DNA of 64,000 nucleotides from Terriglobia bacterium (lineage in GTDB: Bacteria > Acidobacteriota > Vicinamibacteria > Vicinamibacterales > CAVVIG01), in the NCBI GenBank assembly GCA_020073005.1, contig JAIQFX010000002.1:1-64000 (forward strand), written 5' to 3'. Under the pieces are notes generated by a model. It ran no database searches, was not told the origin of the DNA, and saw only the letters and a list, made by a program, of their open reading frames with translations. Position 1 is the stretch's first letter, and each line of letters starts with the position of its first letter. Below, piece by piece: positions 50,104 to 58,069 of this stretch. A program made the translations under genes and the position numbers.

Positions 50104-52742
50104 AGGACTTCCATCTCCGTGTCCTCCGTGGTGGCGATCTTCGTCTGTCCCATCAGATTGAGGATCCGCAGCGCCGCGGCCTTCGCCAGCGGACCGGTGT
50201 TCCCCGCCGGCCCCACGCAGCCCGGGCATCCGTTCTCGCACTCGCAGTCGGCGATCAGCTGGCGCGTCTTCGCGAGCAGCTCGCCGTGCATCTCGTACAG
50301 CGGCGCGCTGAAGCCGATGCCGCCGGGATAGTTGTCGTAGATGTAGATGGAGGGGACGGGAGTCGGAAATGGGGGGACGGGAGTCGGCATTGACGGCGTA
50401 CCGACTCCCGTCCCCCCTCTCCCGACTCCCGTCCCCTCGTCATTAATCGCGATGCCGATGTCGTGGCCGTCGCACATCAGCAGCAGCTGCGCGATCTGCT
50501 TCAGCGCGTACGCCAGGCCGACGATCCCGTCGCGGCGATCGTCGGGTGCGAACGGCAGCGCGCCCATGACGCTCGCCGGCACCGTCAGCCAGTACGACGT
50601 CGTGTGCATCTGCTGCTCGGGCAGATCGAGCTCGCCCGACCCGACGTTCTCGTTCGTGTAGAACTTGATCTTCTTGAAGCCGACGACGCGCGAGACAACG
50701 TGGACCTCGCCGTGCGATCGTACGGGGACGGGAGTCGGCTGGCCGGACTCGCCGACTCCCGTCCCCGTCTGAAACGTATCAATCGGCGTGACCTTGTTGT
50801 ACGTGATCGCGTCCGTGTAGTAATCGCAATCGATCTCGCGGACGTACGCCTTGCGCCCTTCGAAGTCGAGCTTCTCGACCTGATACAGCGTGCCTTCGAC
50901 GATGTAGATCGCCTTCGGGTGTAGCGTGGCCGGGCCGCTCGTGAAATCGGTCTCGCCGATCACGCGCGTTTCGTGCGTCGTATCGACGATCACGAAGTTG
51001 TCCGACGACACCGACCGCAGGCTGACGGCGTCCGCGGGATACGACTCGCTGGTCCAATGCCACAGGGGACGGGAGTCGGCGTCCGACCCTTCCGACTCCC
51101 GTCCCCTTGACACGAGCCCCTGCTCGGCGAGGACGCCGAGGATCTCCTGCACGTCGTGCCTGCCGAACGCCTCGTCCGTCGTCATCGGCAGCTCGAACGC
51201 CGCGCACTTCAGGTGATCGACGAGGATGTGCAGGTTGTCCGGATCGATCAGCGCGTGCTCCGGCGACGCGTCGAAGAAGTACGACGGGTTCCTGACGACG
51301 AACTGATCGAGCGGCGCGCTGCTCGCCACCATGACCGCCGCGGAGCGGCTCGCCCGCCGTCCCGCGCGCCCGGCGCGCTGCCACGTCGACGCAATCGTGC
51401 CCGGATAGCCCGCCATCACGCTGACGTCGAGCGCGCCGATGTCGATGCCGAGCTCGAGCGCGTTCGTCGAGACCACCGCGCGGACGACGCCGTCGCGCAG
51501 GCCCTTCTCGATCTCGCGCCGCCGCAGCGGCAGATAGCCGCCGCGATAGCCGCGGATCGATGGGGACGGGTCTCCGTTCGCCGCTCCACCGGAGACCCGT
51601 CCCCATACGTTCTCGAAATCTTCCTTCAAGTACGTGGTCAGGATTTCCGTCGTCAGGCGGCTGCGCGCGAACACGATCAGCTGCAGATTGCGCTTGAGAA
51701 ATTCCGCCGCGATGCGGCGCGTCTCGCTCAGGTACGACCGGCGGATGCCGAGCTGCTGGTTGACGACCGGCGGGTTCACGAAGACGAAGAACTTCTCGCC
51801 GCGCGGCGCGCCGCTCTTCTCCACCAGCTCGAACGGCTGCCCGGTCAGCCGCTCGGCGAGCTCGCGCGGGTTCGCGATCGTCGCCGATGAGCAGAGGAAG
51901 ACGGGATTCGATCCGTAGTGCCGGCAGATGCGGCGCAGCCGCCGCAGCACGTTGGCGAGATGGCTGCCGAAGACACCGCGGTACGCGTGCAGCTCGTCGA
52001 TGACGACGTACTTCAGGTTCTCGAAGAGCTTCGCCCAGCGCGGATGGTGCGGCAGGATGCCGGAGTGCACCATGTCCGGATTGCTGAGGACGAGATGCGC
52101 GCGCGATCGGATCGTGCGGCGCGCGTCCTGCGGCGTGTCGCCGTCGTAGGTGAAGACGCCGATCTGGGGGGACGGGTTATCCGGGGACGGGTCTCGGTTG
52201 GTGTTGGCTCCGAGACCCGTCCCCGGCGTCCCCGTCCCCCCAATCTGCTCGCACATCGCCTGCAGCTCGGCGAGCTGATCCTGCGCGAGCGCTTTCGTCG
52301 GAAACAGGTACAGCGCGCGGCTCGACGGATCCTGGAGAATCGCATGCAGGATCGGCGCGTTGTAGCAGAGCGTCTTGCCCGACGCCGTCGGCGTGATGAC
52401 GACGACGTTGCGTCCGGCGAGCGCGTGATCGATCGCTTCGGCCTGATGCGTGTAGAGCTGCGGGACGCCGCGCGCGGCCAGCGCGTCCTTGAGGCGCGCG
52501 TCGAGCGCGTCCGGGAACGGCGCGTACCGCGCGGTGACCGCTTCGAGCCGGCGCACGGCGGTGACGTGAAGGTCGGGAGTGTCGGGGCGAGGGGGACGGG
52601 TCTCGGCGTCTATCTGCTCCGAGACCCGTCCCCCTAACCGGCCGAGCGCCTGGTCGAGGGCGCTGTCGCGAGAGGGGGACGGGTCTCGGGTCGGGAGATC
52701 GCCGAGACCCGTCCCCCTTTTCACGAGATTGCCCCCAGCCAT
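50100..52742 (-). CDS. mrfA: MrfA/YprA-like DEAD/DEAH-box DNA repair helicase carrying seven repeat insertions
   Basis: 880 residues. Helicase motifs: LYTHQAEAI (Q), VVVITPTASGKTLCYN (I), VVIDELHAYRG (II, DELH), LCSSATIANP (III), FARSRLTTEIL, TNALELGIDIGALDVSVMAG and QRAGRAGRR (VI). The C-terminal DUF1998 zinc cluster is CECENGCPGCVGPAG. MrfA of B. subtilis is about 750 residues; the seven palindromic insertions add roughly 125, explaining the excess. It unwinds DNA 3'-5' for crosslink repair with MrfB, encoded just downstream. The first two palindromes lie near the N-terminus, so a later start (GTG before RRLEAV) would put them in the leader. Confidence 0.9.
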   Translation of the reverse strand: MAGGNLVKRGTGLGDLPTRDPSPSRDSALDQALGRLGGRVSEQIDAETRPPRPDTPDLHVTAVRRLEAVTARYAPFPDALDARLKDALAARGVPQLYTHQAEAIDHALAGRNVVVITPTASGKTLCYNAPILHAILQDPSSRALYLFPTKALAQDQLAELQAMCEQIGGTGTPGTGLGANTNRDPSPDNPSPQIGVFTYDGDTPQDARRTIRSRAHLVLSNPDMVHSGILPHHPRWAKLFENLKYVVIDELHAYRGVFGSHLANVLRRLRRICRHYGSNPVFLCSSATIANPRELAERLTGQPFELVEKSGAPRGEKFFVFVNPPVVNQQLGIRRSYLSETRRIAAEFLKRNLQLIVFARSRLTTEILTTYLKEDFENVWGRVSGGAANGDPSPSIRGYRGGYLPLRRREIEKGLRDGVVRAVVSTNALELGIDIGALDVSVMAGYPGTIASTWQRAGRAGRRASRSAAVMVASSAPLDQFVVRNPSYFFDASPEHALIDPDNLHILVDHLKCAAFELPMTTDEAFGRHDVQEILGVLAEQGLVSRGRESEGSDADSRPLWHWTSESYPADAVSLRSVSSDNFVIVDTTHETRVIGETDFTSGPATLHPKAIYIVEGTLYQVEKLDFEGRKAYVREIDCDYYTDAITYNKVTPIDTFQTGTGVGESGQPTPVPVRSHGEVHVVSRVVGFKKIKFYTNENVGSGELDLPEQQMHTTSYWLTVPASVMGALPFAPDDRRDGIVGLAYALKQIAQLLLMCDGHDIGIAINDEGTGVGRGGTGVGTPSMPTPVPPFPTPVPSIYIYDNYPGGIGFSAPLYEMHGELLAKTRQLIADCECENGCPGCVGPAGNTGPLAKAAALRILNLMGQTKIATTEDTEMEVL
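50352..50436. repeat. Nested double palindrome inside mrfA
   Basis: Two left arms GGGGACGGGAGTCGG (50352-50366 and 50373-50387) are answered by two right arms CCGACTCCCGTCCCC (50401-50415 and 50422-50436). One hairpin sits inside the other, as if an element had inserted into or duplicated within another. It is read in frame as GTGVGRGGTGVG and PTPVPPFPTPVPS. Confidence 0.92.
50724..50766. repeat. Palindromic element inside mrfA
   Basis: Perfect 16-base arms GGGGACGGGAGTCGGC / GCCGACTCCCGTCCCC with an 11-base loop. Translated GTGVGESGQPTPVPV in the helicase frame. Confidence 0.92.
51065..51106. repeat. Palindromic element inside mrfA
   Basis: 15-base arms GGGGACGGGAGTCGG / CCGACTCCCGTCCCC, 42 bases in all. 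Translated GRESEGSDADSRPL, a different frame from its neighbours. Confidence 0.92.
51562..51604. repeat. Palindromic element inside mrfA
   Basis: 14-base arms GGGGACGGGTCTCC / GGAGACCCGTCCCC (TCTC variant). Translated GRVSGGAANGDPSPS; left and right arms are read in different frames of the arm. Confidence 0.9.
52166..52241. repeat. Nested palindrome inside mrfA
   Basis: An inner hairpin with arms GGGGACGGGTCTCGG / CCGAGACCCGTCCCC (52183-52224) is enclosed by outer arms GGGGGGACGGG / CCCGTCCCCCC. Translated GTGTPGTGLG and NRDPSPDNPSPQ, in frame between helicase motifs I and II. Confidence 0.9.
52591..52634. repeat. Palindromic element near the mrfA 5' end
   Basis: 16-base arms GGGGGACGGGTCTCGG / CCGAGACCCGTCCCCC, 44 bases. 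Translated GRVSEQIDAETRPPR if the upstream ATG is used. Confidence 0.9.
52674..52717. repeat. Palindromic element at the mrfA start
   Basis: 16-base arms GGGGGACGGGTCTCGG / CCGAGACCCGTCCCCC, 44 bases, only 25 bases after the ATG. Translated GTGLGDLPTRDPSP. It could instead form a hairpin in the mRNA leader if translation starts later. Confidence 0.9.
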
Positions 52743-52796
52743 GAGGCCGGATCGTACCAGCCAAGCCGGGGGCGATCAAGAGGTGAAAGTGTCTTT

Positions 52797-53282
52797 CTAG
52801 GGCGTGCAGATCGCGCCGAGGTAGTCGCCGCTCGTCGTCCCGGCGACCGGATCGAACTCGCCGCGCAAGCGGATCTGGCCGCTCGCGTTCGCCATCGCGC
52901 CCGTGCCGCCGGTGAACGTGATCAACGACGAGAACCCGCCCTGACCCGGCGGCAGGTCGATCGTGCCGGTGTCGGTGCCGAAGACCTGGTCGCCGCTCTT
53001 CAAGCTCACGGTGCTGTGCCCCGTGAAGAAGAGAATGGTCGGCACTTCCGGCTCGCCGTTCGGCATCAGGTTGTGCATCGTGAACGCGTAGTTCCCCTGA
53101 ATGCCGCCCCAGACGCGGCCGGCGGTGCACAGCGGACCGGCGCAGCCTTCCGGCGGCTGCACCTTCGCCTCGAAGCTTCCGACGACGGGCTTGCAGTGAT
53201 CGTCAGCGGAGGCACGCGCGGCCTGCGCGCAGACGATCGCCGTCGCCAACACGACGAACCCGAGGGGATGATGCTTTCTCAT
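52797..53282 (-). CDS. Secreted protein of unknown function
   Basis: 161 residues with a clear signal peptide (MRKHHPLGFVVLATAIVCAQAARASA, cut near residue 26). The mature part is predicted beta-rich with HSTVSLKSGDQVFGTDTGTIDLPPGQGGF and FTGGTGAMANASGQIRLRGEFDPVAGTTSGDY. That glycine pattern resembles the barrel of allene-oxide-cyclase-like or dirigent-like secreted proteins; the resemblance is weak. Four Cys in the mature chain may form disulfides. It is monocistronic. Confidence 0.65.
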   Translation of the reverse strand: MRKHHPLGFVVLATAIVCAQAARASADDHCKPVVGSFEAKVQPPEGCAGPLCTAGRVWGGIQGNYAFTMHNLMPNGEPEVPTILFFTGHSTVSLKSGDQVFGTDTGTIDLPPGQGGFSSLITFTGGTGAMANASGQIRLRGEFDPVAGTTSGDYLGAICTP

Positions 53283-53427
53283 GTCGCCTCTCCTTCGATT
53301 GATCGGCTGGGAGCCATGTCGATCGGCGGGAGTCTAGTCGCACTCGCTCGCCGAAAACGCTCGTAAAGGCGCGGGCTCGAAGGAATCTGTGCACGTCCCG
53401 TGTGCTAGGCTTCCGCGACCGCCGCCC

Positions 53428-54780
53428 ATGCCACCTCCCGAGGCCCGATCCGAACGACTGCCGCGCACGCTCGGCCTCTGGAGCTCGGTCGCGCTGGTCA
53501 TCGGCATCACCATCGGCTCCGGCATCTTCCGGTCGCCGGCCGGCATCGCCCAGAAAGTTCCCAACCCGATGGCGATGCTGCTCCTCTGGGTCGCCGGCGG
53601 CGCCATCACACTCTGCGGGGCGCTCTCGCTGGCGGAACTGGCGGCGGCGCTCCCGGAGACGGGCGGCCTCTACGCCTACTTGCGCGAAGGGTGGGGACGG
53701 CTGGCGGGATTCCTGTTCGGCTGGTCCGAGCTGGTCCTCATCCGCGCGAACGCCCTCGGCGGAATCGCGGTCGTCTTCGGCGAGTACCTGCTCAGGAGCC
53801 TCGGCGTCGACCCGATCGAGCACTACATCGTCGCCCGCAGCCTCTCGGCCGGCGCGATTGCCTTCGCCGCGTTCGCCAACATCAGAGGCGCGAACGTGGG
53901 CGCGATGATCGTCGGCGTCGCGACGTGGGCCAAGTTTCTCGCGCTGGCCGTGCTCGTGCTCTCCGCCTTCGCGCTCGGCGCCGGCCACGGCGCCGTCGTG
54001 TCGAACCTGACGACCGGGACCGGCGCGCCGCTCGCCGTCGGCAGCATGGGTCTCGCGCTCGTCAGCATCCTGTGGGCCTACGACGGCTGGGCCGACCTGT
54101 CGTTCGCGTCGGGCGAAGTGAAAGACCCGGGCCGCAACCTGCCGCGCGCGATCATCCTCGGCACGATCGCGATCATCGTGCTCTACGTGGCGACCAACGT
54201 CGCGTATCTCTACGTCAACCCGATCGCGACGGTCGCGCAGTCGCGGCTCGTCGCCGCCGACACGATGCTCGCGCTCTTCGGCCGCGTCGGCGTCGTGTTG
54301 GTGTCAATTTTTGTCATGATCTCGTCGTTCAGCTCGCTCAACGGCAGCATGCTCGCGTCGCCGCGCGTGTTCTTCGCGATGGCCGACGACGGGTTGTTCT
54401 TCGAGACGATCGCGAAGGTCCATCCGCGTTACAAGACGCCGTACGTCGCGATCATTCTCGCGGCGTTGCTCGGTATGGCACTCGTCCTCAGCCGCAGCTT
54501 CGAAGCGCTCACCGACACGTTCGTGCTCGCGATCTGGCCCTTCTACGCGCTCGGCGTCGCCGCGATCTACAGGCTGCGGCGGTCGAGACCGGATCTCGCG
54601 CGTCCGTATCGTGCGATCGGCTATCCGATCGTCCCCGCCATCTTCGTCCTCGCCGTCGTCGCGTTCGTCGTCAACGCGCTCATCAACGAGCCGGTGCCGA
54701 CGTCGATCACGTTTGCGCTGATCTTCGCGGGCGCGCCCGTCTACTGGTTCGTCTTCAGCGCGCGACGCGTTACACGCTGA
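53428..54780 (+). CDS. APC-family amino acid permease
   Basis: About 450 residues and twelve hydrophobic helices. The first helix TLGLWSSVALVIGITIGSGIFRSPAGIAQ carries the GSGIF substrate motif of LAT/APC transporters. ILWAYDGWADLSFASGEVKDPGRNLPRAI is the conserved helix 6 with the following loop, and MLASPRVFFAMADDGLFF is typical helix 8. ATG 53428 was chosen over an upstream GTG at 53389. It imports or exchanges an amino acid; the substrate is unknown. A second paralogue lies at 59122. Confidence 0.9.
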   Translation: MPPPEARSERLPRTLGLWSSVALVIGITIGSGIFRSPAGIAQKVPNPMAMLLLWVAGGAITLCGALSLAELAAALPETGGLYAYLREGWGRLAGFLFGWSELVLIRANALGGIAVVFGEYLLRSLGVDPIEHYIVARSLSAGAIAFAAFANIRGANVGAMIVGVATWAKFLALAVLVLSAFALGAGHGAVVSNLTTGTGAPLAVGSMGLALVSILWAYDGWADLSFASGEVKDPGRNLPRAIILGTIAIIVLYVATNVAYLYVNPIATVAQSRLVAADTMLALFGRVGVVLVSIFVMISSFSSLNGSMLASPRVFFAMADDGLFFETIAKVHPRYKTPYVAIILAALLGMALVLSRSFEALTDTFVLAIWPFYALGVAAIYRLRRSRPDLARPYRAIGYPIVPAIFVLAVVAFVVNALINEPVPTSITFALIFAGAPVYWFVFSARRVTR

Positions 54781-55129
54781 GCGCGGAGCGTTGCACGACG
54801 AGCCCGCTGATCGATGTCGCGCGCGAACTTTTTTTCAATTTGTGTGCTTTTTTTCTTGACGAGGTACACGGTACTGTTACCCTGAAACGTGACAGCCGAT
54901 AACTCTTCTTAAGGAGCTGAAGAGATGGATGCAGGCGAGCCGCGAGCGCGGCACAGAGGTTTCTTCCTTCACTCGACCGATGCGGAAGGACCGGAGAGCG
55001 GCGAACTCGAGAACCCCGAAGGCTTCGTCGTTCGCGTGAGAATCTCCAAACCATCAGCCAGGCGTCAGGTCGCGTCGAGCGGCCGCTCCCGCGCGATACG
55101 CGCGGAGAATACCAACGCCAATCCCGAGA
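54781..55129. other. Intergenic region between permease and SDR genes
   Basis: Holds two T-runs (54830-54857) in an AT-rich patch, a candidate promoter at 54856 and a small ORF from 54925. Nothing else was recognised. Confidence 0.5.
54856..54883 (+). promoter_or_regulatory. Candidate promoter upstream of a small ORF
   Basis: TTGACG (54856-54861) and TACCCT (54878-54883) are spaced by 16 bases in an AT-rich tract, followed by TAAGGAG (54909-54915) before the ATG at 54925. The -10 is weak. Confidence 0.35.
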
Positions 55130-55182
55130 TTAGATCAGGGAGCGTGACTGGCAGCCGTCAACGGGCACACTTGCCCCGCTGA
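54925..55182 (+). CDS. Possible small ORF, unknown function
   Basis: 85 residues, rich in Arg, Gly and Ser (MDAGEPRARHRGFFLHSTDAEG), no recognised domain. A promoter-like pair and an AAGGAG ribosome-binding site nine bases before the ATG argue for expression. Against it, the 3' end overlaps the SDR gene on the other strand by 53 bases. It may be a leader or regulatory ORF. Confidence 0.3.
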   Translation: MDAGEPRARHRGFFLHSTDAEGPESGELENPEGFVVRVRISKPSARRQVASSGRSRAIRAENTNANPEIRSGSVTGSRQRAHLPR

Positions 55183-55909
55183 TCCAGCTGGCGCGCGGCG
55201 ACACGAGGAACGCGACTGCCGCTCCGACCTCTTCGGGGCGGCCGAACCTCCCAAACGGCAATTCCCGGCGGACCCACTCCGCCATTCCCTCCGGATCGGC
55301 GTGTACGCGCCGATCCCACGAGCCCCCAGGAAAACGAATCGACCCCGGCGCCACGCTGTTGACGCGGATGTTGTCCTTCGCCAGCTGCTGAGCCATCGAC
55401 TTCGCCAGGCTGATCTCCGCGGCCTTGACGGCGTTGTACGTCATCCGTCCGCCTGATTCGCGGCCCCAGATCGACGCGATCATGACGATGGCCCCGCCGC
55501 CGCGCTTGCGCATGTGGGGGACGGCCATCCGCGAGGCCCGGATGGCGGGGAACAGAGTCTGATCGAGGGCTTCCTGCCACTGGGCGTCCGGGGTGTCCAC
55601 GATGCCGGCCCCCTGGGCCAGCCCGACATTATTAATAAGGATGTCCAGCCCGCCGAAGGTCTCGAGCGTCCGGATGACCACGTCGGCAACCCCTTTATCC
55701 GTGGCCAAATCGGCCTGGATGGCCAGCAGGCGGTCCGAGGCCCCCGGAATCTCCCGCAACTGGGTCACGGCCGTGACGATGCCCTCTTCCCCTCGGGCGC
55801 AGATGGTGACGTTGCAGCCCTCCTGAAGCAGGGCCGACGCGCAGGCGAGACCAAGGCCCTTCGTCGAGCCCGTCACGATCGCAATCTTTCCCGTCAGTTC
55901 TAAGTCCAT
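55130..55909 (-). CDS. Short-chain dehydrogenase/reductase
   Basis: 259 residues. The cofactor motif is IVTGSTKGLGLACASAL, then DILINNVGLAQG (NNxG). The catalytic Ser-Tyr-Lys is in IASIWGRESGGRMTYNAVKAA, and RVNSVAPGSI follows as usual. The C-terminus ISGASVPVDGCQSRSLI is standard. An SD-like GAGGA lies about 8 bases before ATG 55909. It is 11 bases after the alpha/beta hydrolase gene, likely the last of a three-gene operon. Substrate unknown. Confidence 0.93.
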   Translation of the reverse strand: MDLELTGKIAIVTGSTKGLGLACASALLQEGCNVTICARGEEGIVTAVTQLREIPGASDRLLAIQADLATDKGVADVVIRTLETFGGLDILINNVGLAQGAGIVDTPDAQWQEALDQTLFPAIRASRMAVPHMRKRGGGAIVMIASIWGRESGGRMTYNAVKAAEISLAKSMAQQLAKDNIRVNSVAPGSIRFPGGSWDRRVHADPEGMAEWVRRELPFGRFGRPEEVGAAVAFLVSPRASWISGASVPVDGCQSRSLI

Positions 55910-55920
55910 AGGAAATGTCC

Positions 55921-56757
55921 TCAGACGCGGTGATCGAGGAAGCTCGCGAGGGCCTCGTTGAACGCGTCCGGCCTCTCCATGTTCGGCATGTGGCCCGCGC
56001 CGGCGATGACCTCGAGCTGGGACCCGGCGATCTCACGGTGCAGGTCCTCGGCCATCGACGGCGGCGTCAGCGCATCTTCAGCGCCGACGACGACCAGCGT
56101 CGGCACGTGGATGGACGCCAGCAGCGGCGTCGCATCCGGCCGCGTCATCAGCGCGTTGATGGCGCCGCCGATCACCTCGGCTGAATTCGCCATGATGATC
56201 GCGCGCAGCTGGTCGGCGACTCCCGGTCTCGTGCGCCTGCTCGTTTCGCCGATCAGCTTCGGAATCATCTGGTCGGCGATCGCCGCCGGTCCCTGATCTT
56301 TCAACAACTGCAGCATCTTCTTCCGGCCTTCGACGCCCTCGGGCGTGTCGGCCTGCGACCGCGTGTCCGCGAGGATCAGTCCGCGCACGTAGCGCGCGGC
56401 GTGACGGCAGACGGCGAACGTCACGTAGCCGCCCATCGAGACGCCGCCGACGACCGCGCCCTCGATGTGCAACCCGTCGAGGAGATCGATCACCTCGGCG
56501 GCGTAATCGTCGATGGTCGGGTCCGGCTGAAGCCGGACACCACTGTTTCCAGACGTGGCGTCCGCCTTCAGGCGGACCAGACTCGTTCCGAGGTCCGGCG
56601 CGATGACGCGCCAGCCGCGCGCGGCGGCGAACTCGAGCTGCCCTTCCCACATCCGCGAGTTGAGCGGGAAGCCGTGAATCAACAGGAGCGTCCCGCGAGG
56701 ACGCGCGTTCGCGCCCGGAAGCGCGTCGAGGTAGCGGAGTCGGCCGAGTGTGGGCAC
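55921..56757 (-). CDS. Alpha/beta hydrolase with an in-frame repeat insertion
   Basis: 278 residues. LLLIHGFPLNSRMWEGQ is the oxyanion region, the nucleophile elbow is GGVSMGGYVTF, the acid is in VVGAEDALTPP and the His in IAGAGHMPNMERP. It resembles lactonase/esterase members such as 3-oxoadipate enol-lactonase; the substrate is unknown. Between DLGT and IDDY, where a lid loop normally sits, the segment SLVRLKADATSGNSGVRLQPDPT is encoded by a double hairpin repeat. Its stop lies 11 bases before the SDR start. Confidence 0.88.
   Translation of the reverse strand: MPTLGRLRYLDALPGANARPRGTLLLIHGFPLNSRMWEGQLEFAAARGWRVIAPDLGTSLVRLKADATSGNSGVRLQPDPTIDDYAAEVIDLLDGLHIEGAVVGGVSMGGYVTFAVCRHAARYVRGLILADTRSQADTPEGVEGRKKMLQLLKDQGPAAIADQMIPKLIGETSRRTRPGVADQLRAIIMANSAEVIGGAINALMTRPDATPLLASIHVPTLVVVGAEDALTPPSMAEDLHREIAGSQLEVIAGAGHMPNMERPDAFNEALASFLDHRV
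56521..56577. repeat. Double hairpin repeat inside the alpha/beta hydrolase gene
   Basis: Two hairpins GTCCGGCTGAAGCCGGAC (56521-56538) and GTCCGCCTTCAGGCGGAC (56560-56577) are separated by 21 bases. Translated VRLKADAT...VRLQPDPT, in frame. The peptide VRLKAD is one I recall as widespread in Acidobacteriota proteins; this was not searched. Confidence 0.85.
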
Positions 56758-56760
56758 GGC

Positions 56761-57969
56761 TTATTGTCTGCGAAGCGCGGCCGCGAGCGCCATGCTGCCC
56801 GTCACGTTCGCCGTCGTGCGGAACATGTCGGGGATGGTGTCGACGGCGAGCAGGATGCCGATGCCGTCGATGGGCAGGTTCACCGCGGCGAGCACCGGCA
56901 CCATCGCGATGACGCTGCCGCCGGGAATGCCCGGCACGGCGAACGTCGCGAGGATCGCCGTGAAGTACATCGTCGCGAGCATCGCGGGCGGGAGCGTGAC
57001 GCCGTACAGCCGCGCGAGAAACAGCACGCCGACCGTCTGCGCGACCGCCGCGCCGGCACGGAACACGGACGCCGCGAGCGGCAGGACGAAGCCGGACACC
57101 ACTTGCGGCATGTCCGCGCGCTCGGCGCTTTCCACCATCGCCGGCAGCGCCGCGAGCGAGGATCGCGAGGCGAACGCGACGGCCTGCGCCGGCGCGCAGA
57201 ACGCGACGAACGCCGAGGGCGGCATGCGTCCCGCGAGAACGCCGAACGGATACAGCAGCAGGACGCCGACCGCGACGGTCAGCGACACGACGAGCACGAT
57301 ATAGACGAGGACCGCGCCCGCCGCGCCGAGGCCGAGCTTCGATGCGAGCGGCACGGCGAGCGCGAAGACGCCGACGGGCGCGAGCTCCAGAATCCACGCG
57401 ACGAGCCGCTGCATCGCGTCGGCCACGCCCTGGACCGCGCGCAGCACGGCGTCACGCCGCTGCTCCGCCACGCGTGCCAGCGCGAGGCCGAAGAGCACCG
57501 AGAACAGGATGATGGGCAGCATCGCGCCGTCCACGCCCGCCTTGACGATGTTCTGCGGGACGAGGTCCACGAACCACTGCGCGAGCGTCGGCGCGCTGGA
57601 CGAAACGCCGGCGACCGGACCGCGCAGTGCCAGCGCCGCCGCTTGATCGATCTGCACGCGCGCGAGCACCGGCACGGCGACGGCGACGCTGATGGCGCCG
57701 GCGATCGCGAGCAGCACAACGGCGATTCCGACGGCGCGCGCGCCGACGCGGCCGAGCGCACCGGACGCACCGAGCGATCCTGCGCTGGCGATCAGCATCG
57801 ACGCGACGAGCGGAATCACCGTCATCCGGATCAGGTTGACGAAGATCGTCCCGACCGGCGCGAGAAACGCGTTGATGGGCGCCGAGACGGAAGGTGAAGC
57901 GCCGGCCAGTGCCAGGCCGAGCAGAAAGCCCGCAACGAGGCCGATGAGCACGCGGGTGGTGAGCGACAT
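56761..57969 (-). CDS. Dicarboxylate/amino acid:cation symporter (DAACS family)
   Basis: 402 residues, about eight hydrophobic helices plus two hairpins. It opens TTRVLIGLVAGFLLGLAL and FVNLIRMTVIPLVASMLI, the DctA/GltP signature. SSLAALPAMVE (serine-rich motif) and GIPGGSVIAMVPVLAAVNLPIDGIGILLAVDTIPDMFRTTANVTG are the substrate and cation sites. It likely drives uptake of glutamate or C4-dicarboxylate with Na+ or H+. It is three bases from the hydrolase, first gene of the minus-strand operon. Confidence 0.94.
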   Translation of the reverse strand: MSLTTRVLIGLVAGFLLGLALAGASPSVSAPINAFLAPVGTIFVNLIRMTVIPLVASMLIASAGSLGASGALGRVGARAVGIAVVLLAIAGAISVAVAVPVLARVQIDQAAALALRGPVAGVSSSAPTLAQWFVDLVPQNIVKAGVDGAMLPIILFSVLFGLALARVAEQRRDAVLRAVQGVADAMQRLVAWILELAPVGVFALAVPLASKLGLGAAGAVLVYIVLVVSLTVAVGVLLLYPFGVLAGRMPPSAFVAFCAPAQAVAFASRSSLAALPAMVESAERADMPQVVSGFVLPLAASVFRAGAAVAQTVGVLFLARLYGVTLPPAMLATMYFTAILATFAVPGIPGGSVIAMVPVLAAVNLPIDGIGILLAVDTIPDMFRTTANVTGSMALAAALRRQ

Positions 57970-57983
57970 ACACTGAAAACTTG

Positions 57984-58004
57984 GAAGTTAGAACTTAGAA
58001 CTTC
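57984..58004. repeat. 7-base tandem repeat upstream of the symporter gene
   Basis: GAAGTTA GAACTTA GAACTTC, period 7. It starts 14 bases from the symporter ATG, in its leader. Confidence 0.7.
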
Positions 58005-58041
58005 AGAGCGGAAACGCCAAGCGCAAAGTTCAGACGGGTTC

Positions 58042-58069
58042 CAGTTCTCAGTTTTCAGTTTTCTCTTTC
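58042..58069. repeat. 7-base tandem repeat covering a remnant gene's end
   Basis: CAGTTCT CAGTTTT CAGTTTT CTCTTTC, period 7. The stop of the remnant gene (58048-58050) lies inside it, so its last residues (VKEKTEN) are encoded by the array. Confidence 0.75.

Noticed and set aside
50352-52717. The repeated hairpins in mrfA as intrinsic terminators or attenuators
   Set aside because: They lack following T-runs and most lie well inside an open coding frame.
53389-53427. Upstream extension of the APC permease from 53389
   Set aside because: The added residues are not conserved and ATG 53428 leads straight into the helix 1 region.
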